Source of the DNA: a virus
DNA length: 20,044 bases
Virus record (IMG/VR): IMGVR_UViG_3300025671_000711
Coordinates: 1-20,044 of that record
Reading direction: 5' to 3' (one strand)
In this document: piece by piece, positions 1 to 6,826 of the stretch
Layout: each line of letters opens with the position of its first letter
Numbering within the stretch: the first letter of the stretch is position 1
The notes under the pieces: model-generated
Seen by the model: only the letters and a program-made list of their open reading frames with translations
Told to the model about the DNA's origin: nothing
Database searches by the model: none
Translations under genes and position numbers: made by a program

Positions 1-264
1 GACGGAGACTAAGGCTGTTCCGGTAGCTGTTACGGTTCCTACGTTTCCAGTAGCTGATTCACCCGTGACGGAGACTAAGGCTGTTCCGGTAGCTGTTACG
101 GTTCCTACGTTTCCAGTGGCTGATTCACCCGTGACAGAGACTAAGGTTATTCCGGTAGCTGTTACGGTTCCTACGTTTCCAGTAGCTGATTCACCCGTGA
201 CGGAGACTAAGGCTGTTCCGGTAGCTGTTACGGTTCCTACGTTTCCAGTAGCTGATTCACCAGT
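1..264 (-). repeat. 66-bp tandem repeat, four copies, within the spike gene
   Basis: Units lie at 1-66, 67-132, 133-198 and 199-264, and a decayed fifth unit follows from 265. Copies differ from the commonest sequence at only 0-3 positions. The period is 22 codons, so gain or loss of units keeps the frame. The array continues beyond the left edge, so the copy number is unknown. Confidence 0.95.
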
Positions 265-1248
265 AACAGAAACAGTTACATTTGTTCCGCTAGTTTGGAA
301 CTCGTAGGCACCAAGAGACCACTCATGCCCAGCGGTGTCCCGGTTATAGCCGGTGATGTCGATCGCAAACTCTGCAGTGCCCAAGTCCGCACCGGTGTAT
401 CGATAAATAATCGCACTGGTGTTAACGATGGTCAGATCGTTATTTGCTACGTCAGTCCACTCGTTCGCAACAGTGAGGTTGTCGAGGTCAGACGGGTTGC
501 CGGTTGCATCAACCATCGACGCGCAGTTACTGATTGTGATGGGGTTGAACGCTTTGATGGTTCCATTAGGCGCGTTTAAGTTGCCAACTACGCAGTTGTA
601 GGCTTTTTGTGTTGACGTGCTGCCGTCGATTCCTATGGCGTTACCATTGTCCGACGTGAGATTTGCAACCGAGCAGTTAATGGCGCGTCTGTCCTGTCCG
701 CCGCCGTTGAGGCTGATGCCCCGGACTGAATTTGAGCCGGTGTTGCGGATGTTGTAGATGACGCTGTTATCGACTCGCGCCAGTTCAAGCACAGATATCG
801 CTGATAGGGGGCCGCCATTCACTGAGCGCGTAATGTCGTGTATTAGCAGTCGCGACCAACGGTTGTTAGGTGTCCCATACGTGCCGCTGTTTAAACCAAA
901 CCTAGAGCCGCTCGAAAGATCGAACTCCAGCTTTTCTACCTTGTAATTGCTTGTATCGGGGTTAAGAGTCCAGTAGTTATCCGTAGCGCTAGTCGTCAAA
1001 GTGAACGTACAACCCGCGCCCGCGACGCCACCGTGGTCGTCAGCCGCAGTGATAGTCAAGCTAGTAAATGAGGCGGTGCTGCCCAAGTCCAGCGTCTCAT
1101 TTACGAAGTCGCCACCGTCGTTGTAGCACTCAAGAATATGATCGGTGCCGGCGAAGGTGTCGTTCTCCGCGTCAGCTTCCCACGTTGATATAGCGCCGTA
1201 ATCGAAGGCGTTCCCCGGATTGCCGTATGCGTAGGTGTAGGTAGCCAT
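1..1248 (-). CDS. Tail-spike/fibre-like protein, beta-helix plus 22-aa repeats (partial, runs off left edge)
   Basis: The frame is open from the ATG at 1248 to base 1, giving 416 codons with no stop, so the C-terminus is missing. The first ~290 residues are rich in short N/G/S/T turns and alternating hydrophobics (for example SVLELARVDNSVIYNIRN and KAYNCVVGNLNA), as in right-handed parallel beta-helix proteins. Around residues 290-318 comes FAIDITGYNRDT...WSLGAYEF, which matches the end motif (D-I-x-G-x-x-R ... W-x-x-G-A-Y-E) of many beta-helix surface proteins. From about residue 329 a 22-aa unit, VSVTGESATGNVGTVTATG plus three residues, repeats at least four times. The start overlaps the stop of the upstream gene (TGATG) and has no ribosome site of its own, so translation is probably coupled. 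The likely role is a virion appendage that contacts the host. The beta-helix reading is good; receptor binding is inferred. Confidence 0.7.
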   Translation of the reverse strand, partial: MATYTYAYGNPGNAFDYGAISTWEADAENDTFAGTDHILECYNDGGDFVNETLDLGSTASFTSLTITAADDHGGVAGAGCTFTLTTSATDNYWTLNPDTSNYKVEKLEFDLSSGSRFGLNSGTYGTPNNRWSRLLIHDITRSVNGGPLSAISVLELARVDNSVIYNIRNTGSNSVRGISLNGGGQDRRAINCSVANLTSDNGNAIGIDGSTSTQKAYNCVVGNLNAPNGTIKAFNPITISNCASMVDATGNPSDLDNLTVANEWTDVANNDLTIVNTSAIIYRYTGADLGTAEFAIDITGYNRDTAGHEWSLGAYEFQTSGTNVTVSVTGESATGNVGTVTATGTALVSVTGESATGNVGTVTATGITLVSVTGESATGNVGTVTATGTALVSVTGESATGNVGTVTATGTALVSV

Positions 1249-2066
1249 CAGACGAAGTAGTTGCGGTCGTTAAGCGGGGCAAGGTGGTCGCGAACAGACC
1301 ACACCGATAAACGTGGCTTGATTGCCAGCAGCTCGGTGCCAATCGGAGCGATGCTGTCACGAACATCAAGCGCGACGTTGCGATCAAGCACCGTTGCACT
1401 CGGTAAGCCTAACTCGCGCCAATTAACCTTTGAACGCCGCTTGCGTGCAACGAGTATCTCACTATCTGACGTAAACCCAGGCTGTCTGTCGTCGGTGTTA
1501 TACTCGTTTGCTACAACACGCGAAACGATCTCATCGCGCAGCGCTATAGCCGGCAGTACGAGGAAGTGTTTTTTCTCGTTCTCGGTCCAATTCCAGCGCA
1601 TGTGGTCCGCTCGCAGCAGCGGGGTGTGCGTTTCGATAGCGTCCCATATTGCGGTCGTCTTGGCGAGTGAGTAGTCCTGCGCCCCGCTGTACCAAATCGC
1701 GGCGCTGCGCGGGCCGAACACGCGGAACCCGGCGGGGCGGGTGATGCGCGACAGATAGAGATCAACCGCGCCATCGAAACCCATATCTTGGATCTCGCTG
1801 TCGCCGGTCGCGATGACAGTGCGGCGCACTTGCCGACTATTCACCCGCTCCCAACGAATCGACATTGTGTTCTCAAGGTAGACGTAGGCGAGCGAGTTGG
1901 TGTCGCGCAGACCGTCCGCGTTCAGCGGCGTATGCTTGTGGTGGCAGATTGTCGCAGCGTGAGCGGCAAGTGTCTTCCGGTCGTTCGTAGCCGCCACGAT
2001 GTCGCCGTCCTGATAGTGGTTGTTGGGGCGCTGGTCGTTAGTGACGACGATAGCAATCTCAGTCAT
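1248..2066 (-). CDS. Conserved phage protein of unknown function, 272 aa
   Basis: I do not recognise a named domain. It is a soluble protein without signal peptide or membrane segment. The N-terminus is MTEIAIVVTNDQRP followed by a DGDIVAA motif that I associate with unnamed proteins of marine phages. The middle is rich in Trp, Arg and His, and the C-terminal third is basic (ARKRRSKVNWRELG). Its ATG overlaps the TGA of a 15-codon ORF (ATGA), and its own stop overlaps the spike start (TGATG), so three reading frames are chained. Position just before the spike, after the connector block, suggests a tail or tail-assembly role, but this is only positional. The gene is visibly more GC-rich (GCG, CGC, GTC codons) than the genes at 2177-6800, as is the spike gene, which may mean the pair was acquired together. 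Confidence 0.75.
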   Translation of the reverse strand: MTEIAIVVTNDQRPNNHYQDGDIVAATNDRKTLAAHAATICHHKHTPLNADGLRDTNSLAYVYLENTMSIRWERVNSRQVRRTVIATGDSEIQDMGFDGAVDLYLSRITRPAGFRVFGPRSAAIWYSGAQDYSLAKTTAIWDAIETHTPLLRADHMRWNWTENEKKHFLVLPAIALRDEIVSRVVANEYNTDDRQPGFTSDSEILVARKRRSKVNWRELGLPSATVLDRNVALDVRDSIAPIGTELLAIKPRLSVWSVRDHLAPLNDRNYFV

Positions 2067-2110
2067 TCGCTTTTGTCAACCAAAGTAAATACATTAAGTA
2101 TTTCGCTCAT
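2063..2110 (-). CDS. Possible 15-aa leader peptide coupled to the 272-aa gene
   Basis: Translating from the ATG at 2110 gives MSEILNVFTLVDKSE and then TGA. A Shine-Dalgarno-like AAGGTGAG lies at 2120-2113, two bases before the ATG, while the downstream 272-aa gene has no ribosome site of its own. The stop overlaps that gene's ATG as ATGA. This fits a short leader that loads ribosomes for the next gene. It could also be chance, since 15 codons carry little statistical weight. The ribosome site and the exact overlap are what support it. Confidence 0.4.
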   Translation of the reverse strand: MSEILNVFTLVDKSE

Positions 2111-2120
2111 AACTCACCTT

Positions 2121-2151
2121 TTTAAAGCAAAACGCCCCTAATTCAGGGGCG
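2121..2151 (-). terminator. Rho-independent terminator after the 143-aa gene
   Basis: On the minus strand a 7-bp GC-rich stem (CGCCCCT/AGGGGCG, arms 2145-2151 and 2133-2139) with a GAATT loop is followed by TTTTGCTTT. It stands 25 bases after the stop of the 143-aa gene and ends where the ribosome site of the 15-codon leader begins (2120). No promoter is evident between it and the next gene, so partial read-through is likely. Confidence 0.8.
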
Positions 2152-2176
2152 CTCAGGTGCCTGCTTGTAGGCTCAT

Positions 2177-2608
2177 TTACGCTATTTCAATAATTGCCGT
2201 GCCAGCTGCAGCTGCCGGGAACGAAACAGTAAATGTACCGCCTGAAGAAGACTTATCACTTCCGAAAAACAGTACAACAACTGATGGATCACCCGCTGCC
2301 GTGTCGTTATAAATCAACGCACCATTGGCGGTAATCGTAGAATTTGTCCAATTAACATCATCAAAATCAGTAATCCCTGACGTACCCGAAGTAGTCGGAG
2401 TAACATTAGTAAGCGTCTCTCCAGTTGCCGTATACCCAGTACCTGACACTTCATTGGTAGCCGTATAAGCTGGGGTTGAAGCACCGAGAGTTGCTGAAGA
2501 CGTATACAAAGCAATTTTAAAAGTATCGCCTGTAGAGTTAGTAAAATTGTGCGTCCCAGTTAAAAGTTCCTTCTTGAAGCTAGTGCACATTGCCTGAGTA
2601 ATTGCCAT
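2177..2608 (-). CDS. Small virion-type protein, 143 aa
   Basis: The protein starts MAITQAMCTSFKKELL and goes on with TGDTFKIALYTSSATL, an N-terminal pattern I recognise from unnamed structural proteins of marine and other environmental phages. It is almost all Thr, Ser, Ala, Gly and hydrophobic residues in alternating runs, so an all-beta fold is likely. The C-terminus (FTVSFPAAAAGTAIIEIA) is hydrophobic but not a membrane helix. AGGAG lies 8 bases before the ATG. A terminator follows directly, so this is the last gene of the unit that begins at the 8.25 kb promoter. A decoration or tail-associated role is inferred from composition and place only. Confidence 0.75.
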   Translation of the reverse strand: MAITQAMCTSFKKELLTGTHNFTNSTGDTFKIALYTSSATLGASTPAYTATNEVSGTGYTATGETLTNVTPTTSGTSGITDFDDVNWTNSTITANGALIYNDTAAGDPSVVVLFFGSDKSSSGGTFTVSFPAAAAGTAIIEIA

Positions 2609-2611
2609 CGG

Positions 2612-2905
2612 CTATCTCCTATTCTCGTAAATATAGTCTGCTAATTCAGACTGCCCATGATTTCTTAACAATACCGCTATGGTATCTCTCTCACCTTCAG
2701 CGACTTTGTTAAAATAAAACAACAGTAACTTCTTAATATTGTCTTTAAACATAAGAGCCTGCTGTTTTATAGGATCAGGAGCAGTCGCGCTAACTCCTAC
2801 GAACCTATCCAAAGCTAAATCTGCCCATTCTTCGGGAGACATACCACGATCATTGGTAGTTACTACCCTTACATTCCCAATCTTACCCGCCGAAAGATTA
2901 ATCAC
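2612..2905 (-). CDS. Conserved phage protein of unknown function, 97 aa
   Basis: It contains VRVVTTNDRGMSPEEWADLALDRFV, a block I have seen in unnamed proteins of marine phages, and then a helical C-terminal half ending in ADYIYENRR. There are no membrane segments or recognisable catalytic motifs. The ATG overlaps the stop of the 209-aa connector-like gene by four bases (ATGA), so the two are probably co-translated. Only three bases separate it from the next gene. A small virion assembly factor is possible, but nothing in the sequence proves it. Confidence 0.75.
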   Translation of the reverse strand: MINLSAGKIGNVRVVTTNDRGMSPEEWADLALDRFVGVSATAPDPIKQQALMFKDNIKKLLLFYFNKVAEGERDTIAVLLRNHGQSELADYIYENRR

Positions 2906-3531
2906 TGTAATGGAATCCTCATTTGACCGGAACGATAAGCATCTCTTCTATTCTTACCATCCCCAAGTTCTTTAAGTAATGTTAGAGCGATATCATACCG
3001 CTTTTGGTACTCGGCTGTAACATCGGCTTCACCCTTCATAAATGTATGAGCTTCTAAGATAGTCCCATACAGAAGAACTGAATCGAAATTATCACCAAGC
3101 CAAGTGTTAGTAGCCGTGACAATGCTTTCCGGATAATAGTAGTAATGTAGTTCTGCAGTGTAGTTAGCATCCGGAGTCGGGCCTAGAAGAAAAGAATTTC
3201 CATCGAATATAGCGTAATACTTAGGTAGCCCAGTATCAGTAGCTTTAGGATATGCTTGCCGTATAAAATTTACGTCTTTATCCAAAAGATATTCATAGTT
3301 ACCATCTGTATCTACAACAGCTAACGAAAAAGTAGACATCCAATCCGTAGGAGTTGTAAGGTACTTATTTCCAGAACTTACAGCGCCCGTTACGTTTTTA
3401 CGGAAAGCAGGTAAAGCAACTGTATTATAGATACGTTGTTCAGCTTGTTTTATGAACGTATTTATATCTGCCGTAGTAAATACGTCTTCTACATAAGACT
3501 GAACTTCAGTAACTAATTCAGAATAATTCAT
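2902..3531 (-). CDS. Head-tail connector/adaptor-like protein, 209 aa
   Basis: The N-terminus (MNYSELVTEVQSYVED, then DINTFIKQAEQRIYNTV) is a helical layout typical of phage adaptor proteins that dock below the portal. It is followed by a beta-rich middle (KYLTTPTDWMSTFSLAVVD, and YAIFDGNSFLLGPTPDANY with the LxPTP turn) and a C-terminal helical part with an aromatic run (ELHYYYYPESI). This order of helices, then strands, then helices resembles the SU10-type adaptor proteins. The other connector-like gene at 4032-4745 shares the general plan, including a PTPD turn. The role would be joining the portal ring to the tail. The family call is from memory of sequence pattern and not from a search. 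Confidence 0.6.
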   Translation of the reverse strand: MNYSELVTEVQSYVEDVFTTADINTFIKQAEQRIYNTVALPAFRKNVTGAVSSGNKYLTTPTDWMSTFSLAVVDTDGNYEYLLDKDVNFIRQAYPKATDTGLPKYYAIFDGNSFLLGPTPDANYTAELHYYYYPESIVTATNTWLGDNFDSVLLYGTILEAHTFMKGEADVTAEYQKRYDIALTLLKELGDGKNRRDAYRSGQMRIPLQ

Positions 3532-3539
3532 TTCGATAT

Positions 3540-3680
3540 CTACTGAGATTTATTACTAAACTTAGTACCTTTCGTAGCTGCTCCAGTACCGCGAGTCTGT
3601 TTCGTCTGAGTTTTCGGTACGTTATTCGGGTATCCATCCATTTTAGGTACTGGACACGGTTTAGGTTGATTATATTTCAT
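3540..3680 (-). CDS. Small conserved phage protein, 46 aa
   Basis: Starts MKYNQPKPCPVPKMDGYPNN and is rich in Pro, Lys, Thr and Gly. It is basic and probably unstructured. AGGTGA lies four bases before the ATG at 3680. It sits with 8-base gaps between the zinc-ribbon gene and the 209-aa connector-like gene, so it belongs to the same operon. The pattern with a central KTQTKQTRGTGAATKG stretch is one I recognise from unnamed small proteins in related marine phages. The function is unknown. A tail-end peptide or assembly accessory is possible from its place among connectors. Confidence 0.7.
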   Translation of the reverse strand: MKYNQPKPCPVPKMDGYPNNVPKTQTKQTRGTGAATKGTKFSNKSQ

Positions 3681-3688
3681 ATCGTCAC

Positions 3689-4039
3689 CTAACTAATAGT
3701 TACTGTTACAGTTCCCACTTTACCCTGCATCAACGCGGTATTGGGGGTCACTCCATTATTTGCCATGCCAACAGGGTTCCATCCCCATTGGATATCTCTA
3801 CTTCCTCCCGGTCCAAGACTGTTATCTGGTCTTGGATTTCTTACAGCCTGCGGGTCTTCGACCACATACATCCCCTGCATATTCTGAGGATGATCAGGCT
3901 CCCAACATTCAGGACAGACAAACATATTTGTCTTTTTCGTCCTTACAACCAGCTCTTTAAGCTGTTTAAGTTTGTACTGTTGCCCACATCTATCGCAATC
4001 CGCGATAGCTCGGACGCCTGTCGTAAACTTATTAGACAT
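3689..4039 (-). CDS. Zinc-ribbon-like phage protein, 116 aa
   Basis: Two CxxC pairs, C15-x2-C18 (CDRC) and C42-x2-C45 (CPEC), with a 23-residue basic spacer, form a typical zinc-binding ribbon. The second half is Pro/Gly/Asn-rich (NSLGPGGSRDIQWGWNPVG) and ends GKVGTVTVTIS. Zinc binding is seen as a motif only; no partner is known. It overlaps the end of the 237-aa connector-like gene by eight bases and precedes the 46-aa gene. Because all neighbours are virion assembly genes, a structural zinc site in a neck or tail protein is more likely than a transcription factor, but the latter cannot be excluded. Confidence 0.7.
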   Translation of the reverse strand: MSNKFTTGVRAIADCDRCGQQYKLKQLKELVVRTKKTNMFVCPECWEPDHPQNMQGMYVVEDPQAVRNPRPDNSLGPGGSRDIQWGWNPVGMANNGVTPNTALMQGKVGTVTVTIS

Positions 4040-4745
4040 ACGCCCTACGCGGCGCTACAGTAATGCTCGACCGATCTCTATCCTCGTCAGCTGCTAATTC
4101 CCATGCTTCGTCGTACATCTGCTTAAGCGGTACAATTCTTGGCGCACTATCAGGAATTTTCATCGCTATATAGTAAGCTAATCCAGCTACTAAACAAGGT
4201 AGAAATCTGAACGGTATATCTTGCGTATTAACACCGTTCCCAGCGTCCAACATCCTACGTAATCGCCAATACACCAACTGATAAGACATCGCACTATCCG
4301 GCGTAGGCCACACTGTAATTGTCGGATACTGAACAACCGCATCAGCAGCAACAGCACCGGTCTTACGATCTATATAGACTTGGATTGGCCGTCCAGTTGA
4401 AGTTTTGTTAGGGATACTCGCATAAGTGGGCAAAGCGATACGTGAGATAGCTATATCACTCTGATTAGAACTGCCCGCGTTCGTCCTGATTACATGCTCT
4501 ATCAAATCTACCGTATCGAGCGGTAAATCATAGGTTGCTGTACCGGAAACCAGATTTATCTGCCCCTGCTCCACAGTCCACAGGTTGATGCCGCGATTAG
4601 CCCACTCAGCAAACATCAAATTCAAGCTACGCCGTGCGGTACGGAAATCGTATCCAGTACGTAACTCAGTACCAGCACGCTCGAAAGCCTCTTCGATGAT
4701 ATCGTTAAGGTCTAAATTAAAAGCGCTTGTTGCTGAAGTTGCCAT
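4032..4745 (-). CDS. Head-tail connector/adaptor-like protein, 237 aa
   Basis: The N-terminal block LNDIIEEAFERAGTELRTGY...ARRSLNLMFAEWANRGINLWTVEQ is strongly conserved among unnamed neck proteins of marine phages. It fits a helical adaptor that sits under the portal. Then come beta-rich stretches (YDLPLDTVDLIEHVIR, ITVWPTPDSAMSYQLVYWRLRR) and a helical C-terminus (FRFLPCLVAGLAYYIAMKI, LKQMYDEAWELAADEDRDR). The hydrophobic stretch near residue 190 is a buried helix and not a clear membrane segment. A possible ribosome site AAAGGT lies nine bases from the ATG. The protein ends eight bases inside the zinc-ribbon gene. The role as head-completion or tail-tube-A-like protein is inferred from layout and position. 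Confidence 0.65.
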   Translation of the reverse strand: MATSATSAFNLDLNDIIEEAFERAGTELRTGYDFRTARRSLNLMFAEWANRGINLWTVEQGQINLVSGTATYDLPLDTVDLIEHVIRTNAGSSNQSDIAISRIALPTYASIPNKTSTGRPIQVYIDRKTGAVAADAVVQYPTITVWPTPDSAMSYQLVYWRLRRMLDAGNGVNTQDIPFRFLPCLVAGLAYYIAMKIPDSAPRIVPLKQMYDEAWELAADEDRDRSSITVAPRRAYV

Positions 4746-4755
4746 TTACATACCT

Positions 4756-5049
4756 TTATTCGGTAATTCGCTTCCACATAGACGCATGTGTTTCTCTATT
4801 GTCTGATTCTGCCTCTTTCATATCTCTTTTTAACTCAGAGACATCTTCAGAAATAGATTCTACTTTGGTCTGTAGAGACCCATATCCAACTGCAGCAGAT
4901 ATAGCGACGACAATTAATGGGAGCCATTTAAGATAATCTACCGTAGAAACAGGCGGTGGCTCCCGCCTGTCCGGTCCAGAATACCGGTCTCGTTCCGAAT
5001 CTCGGATACGATCTACAGCCCGCTGGATAATTGTCTCGTCACCTACCAT
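4756..5049 (-). CDS. Membrane-anchored coiled-coil protein, 97 aa
   Basis: Residues 1-39 are charged and polar (DRIRDSERDRYSGPDRREPP). Residues 42-59 (WLPLIVVAISAAVGYGSL) form one membrane helix, and residues 60-97 are a heptad-like coiled coil (VESISEDVSELKRDMKEAES). The ATG directly follows the stop of the 157-aa gene (TAA ATG). A single N-proximal helix with an outer coiled coil resembles an inner-membrane spanin or a holin accessory, but the 39-residue charged head is long for either. The plus-strand gene at 17701 has the same plan. The function is unknown. Confidence 0.7.
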   Translation of the reverse strand: MVGDETIIQRAVDRIRDSERDRYSGPDRREPPPVSTVDYLKWLPLIVVAISAAVGYGSLQTKVESISEDVSELKRDMKEAESDNRETHASMWKRITE

Positions 5050-5523
5050 TTAGCACATACGTCCGCGAGTTTTACCCTTTTTACAACATCCATCAATCCC
5101 CTTTTTAACCGATCCGCCAGCTTTATAATTTTTAGTCCGCGCCTTCATAGGAGGTTTCTTAACCTTACCCCCTTTGCGCATCGGAGTATTAGACGGTGTA
5201 GCTCCTGCAGCCTTATCAGTCGCTGTCTCCCCCGACATCTGTTGTGTGGTTGTCCTCGGTAGGCGTGCGGAAGGCGCTGCAGCTGCAGCTCGTCTGCTAA
5301 TAGGGTTCTCTAAACGATCAGCTCGATTAGAGTTCATTACTTTCGTCATATCTGGTCTGTACATATTACTAGCCCTATCCTTTCTTGGTCCTTGCGGACG
5401 ACCGCGTGTTCCGGATAACCCTTCAGGCATTTGTGCACGCCTTAATCCTAATCTCCCCTGTGCGCGTTCGCGACGTGCCATTCTGGGATCCATCATAGCT
5501 GGATCTCTTGGTCCCATACCCAT
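5050..5523 (-). CDS. Basic, disordered phage protein with KGGxVK motifs, 157 aa
   Basis: Very rich in Arg, Lys, Met, Pro and Ala. It opens MGMGPRDPAMMDPRMARRER and ends with MRKGGKVKKPPMKART, KAGGSVKKGIDGCCKKGK and a final Cys. No enzyme motif is present, and most of the chain should be disordered. The two GGxVK elements near the C-terminus are also found in the next gene upstream (5527-6396). AGGGAG lies before the ATG. The high positive charge fits a protein that meets DNA or a charged virion surface. I know the GGSVKK pattern from small proteins of marine phages but not with a proven role. Three Cys in the last 15 residues are unusual. Confidence 0.7.
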   Translation of the reverse strand: MGMGPRDPAMMDPRMARRERAQGRLGLRRAQMPEGLSGTRGRPQGPRKDRASNMYRPDMTKVMNSNRADRLENPISRRAAAAAPSARLPRTTTQQMSGETATDKAAGATPSNTPMRKGGKVKKPPMKARTKNYKAGGSVKKGIDGCCKKGKTRGRMC

Positions 5524-5526
5524 AAT

Positions 5527-6396
5527 TTATCTCCCTTTACCTGTACGTTGACGGGATGGTTTTCCTCCATATTTCACAGAACCACCGTGTTTGAATCCGG
5601 CCCTTATCTCTGCGGCTTCATCCGGTGTGACATACCCTTTATTTCTAGCTTTTGTAGCCCTTGTTTTTCTAGCGATATCTCGGTTTTTTTGTTCTTTTCG
5701 TCTACCTCTTGATAAGGTAGCTTCATTTCTCTCATTTCTTGCTCTCAAAACGTCAGATGCGCTGGGTGCCTCTTCAGCTTTTCTTTGTCTAGCGTTACGT
5801 CCAGAAACAGTACGTTTGCCATTTGACCCCATTTCCTTCTGAACTCTCCGTGCAAGAGCGCCTGTTAAACTTTTTGCAGCACCTATTTTCTTAAGCCCCA
5901 TAGCGCCCATAGCGCCTGCGCCTGAAGATTTTGCTATTTTTCCTAATGTGAGAGGATTTTTAGGTTTAGGTTTAGGTTTTGTAGCGTCGCGTTCTTTTGA
6001 AGTAGACCCTGCGCCCTGTGGTCTTACAGGTATTTTCGGTGGGTTCCGTTTAGTGGATATAGACCCGCCACCCGTCTTAGGTTTATTAGCTGCAGGTACA
6101 GCGTTAGCTGCTTTTTTCCTATCTGCGGCTTTCGCTTCGCGTGCGGCCTTCTCTTCTTTAAATTCTGTAGTGAATTCTTCACCATTAAAGTAAAAGGTTT
6201 TTTGTTTATTATCGCGAGCTTTTCTAAACGCTGCTCCAAAAGGACTTAATTTTTTAGCCACTTTACCACCTTTTTTATAAGTTTCCTGTTTATTAGACCC
6301 TTCGTACTCACTGACTAAAGCAGCTAATTGAGGATTGTTTACCGCAGCCCTTTTTACTTCAGTATAAAGATCTTTATCTTTCCTACCTAAACCCAT
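5527..6396 (-). CDS. Lys/Arg-rich phage protein with KGGKV and AFRKAR motifs, 289 aa
   Basis: Residues 39-75 carry YKKGGKVAKKLSPFGAAFRK and KTFYFNGEEFTT, a combination I recognise in virion-linked proteins of marine phages (a G-x-AF-x-x-AR ... F-x-W/F-x-G-x-x-[YF]-TT pattern). The remainder is low complexity: an Ala/Lys-rich helix region, a PKPKPKNP linker near residue 150, a Gly/Ala-rich stretch (SSGAGAMGAMG) and a long basic helix. It ends FKHGGSVKYGGKPSRQRTGK. The ATG overlaps the stop of the 50-aa gene (TAATG). It could be an internal head protein or an ejected protein, given the charge and flanking genes. This is an inference, and no membrane or enzyme motif supports a narrower call. Confidence 0.65.
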   Translation of the reverse strand: MGLGRKDKDLYTEVKRAAVNNPQLAALVSEYEGSNKQETYKKGGKVAKKLSPFGAAFRKARDNKQKTFYFNGEEFTTEFKEEKAAREAKAADRKKAANAVPAANKPKTGGGSISTKRNPPKIPVRPQGAGSTSKERDATKPKPKPKNPLTLGKIAKSSGAGAMGAMGLKKIGAAKSLTGALARRVQKEMGSNGKRTVSGRNARQRKAEEAPSASDVLRARNERNEATLSRGRRKEQKNRDIARKTRATKARNKGYVTPDEAAEIRAGFKHGGSVKYGGKPSRQRTGKGR

Positions 6397-6548
6397 TACC
6401 GTTTACCTTTTGGTTTAGCAGATCTCTTTAAGGCTTTAGCTGTGGGAGCGCCTTTAGCTCCGGGTTTACGCATCTTTTCTCCACTACCTGCGGCAATGCG
6501 TTTACGCTTTGCATGGATGTTATCCCAAAGCCCCCGTTTCCTAGCCAT
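6396..6548 (-). CDS. Small basic conserved phage protein, 50 aa
   Basis: Starts MARKRGLWDNIHAKRKRIAA, continues SGEKMRKPGAKGAPTAKALK and ends in KPKGKR. The GLWDNIHAKR...KPG[AS]KGAP pattern is a small family seen in many phages and large DNA viruses. I do not remember a proven function. It is one-third Lys/Arg. Both ends overlap neighbours by one base (TAATG with 6548-6826 upstream, TAATG with 5527-6396 downstream), so it is translated as part of a chain of basic proteins. Nucleic-acid binding or packing within the virion is plausible from charge alone. Confidence 0.75.
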   Translation of the reverse strand: MARKRGLWDNIHAKRKRIAAGSGEKMRKPGAKGAPTAKALKRSAKPKGKR

Positions 6549-6826
6549 TACCATTTCACCTTATCAGCCCAATAAGCAGCGCTCATTTTACCTTTAGCAA
6601 TGTTCTTGCCGTGTCGAGCCTTAAATGACTTGCGCTTTTTCTTCATCCTGTCTGATTCACCCGCTTTAGGTTTACCAGCGGTTTTAGCGCCTTGCTCTCC
6701 AAACCGAATAACTTTCTCTTTTCCCCCTTCGCAGGCTTTAACAACATGCGATTTTTTGGGGTGAGAAGGTGTACGGCGTGGAGAATTACACGCCATTTGA
6801 GAACGTCTGAGTGGTCTAATCGGCAT
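6548..6826 (-). CDS. Conserved phage protein, ACEGGKEK family (DUF6321-like), 92 aa
   Basis: The blocks HPKKSHVVKACEGGKEKVIRF, GEQGAKTAGKPKAGESDRM and KRKSFKARHGKNIAKGKMS, with AAYWADKVKW at the C-terminus, match a small family that I believe is catalogued as DUF6321. It occurs widely in phages, and its role is unknown to me. The start is uncertain. The ATG at 6826 lies inside the end of the 262-aa gene, and a second ATG at 6796 would give an 82-aa protein beginning MACNSPRRTP. I kept the longer form because a weak GAAG lies upstream of it and none lies before the shorter one. Highly basic, like the next three products. Confidence 0.8.
   Translation of the reverse strand: MPIRPLRRSQMACNSPRRTPSHPKKSHVVKACEGGKEKVIRFGEQGAKTAGKPKAGESDRMKKKRKSFKARHGKNIAKGKMSAAYWADKVKW

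Noticed and set aside
65-307. Plus-strand open frame of 80 codons over the 66-bp repeats (TETKAVPVAVTVP repeats)
   Set aside because: It lies wholly opposite the spike gene, begins at a GTG without a ribosome site, and is open only because the repeat period is a multiple of three.
1261-1674. Plus-strand frame of 137 codons (and similar long plus-strand frames at 8792-9217, 5174-5551, 14500-14817)
   Set aside because: Each lies opposite a well-supported minus-strand gene and shows neither a family pattern nor a ribosome site.
2060-2085. TTGACA on the minus strand just before the 272-aa gene as a promoter
   Set aside because: No -10 box follows at 16-18 bp, and a transcript from there would start inside the gene; the TTGACA is part of the leader ORF.
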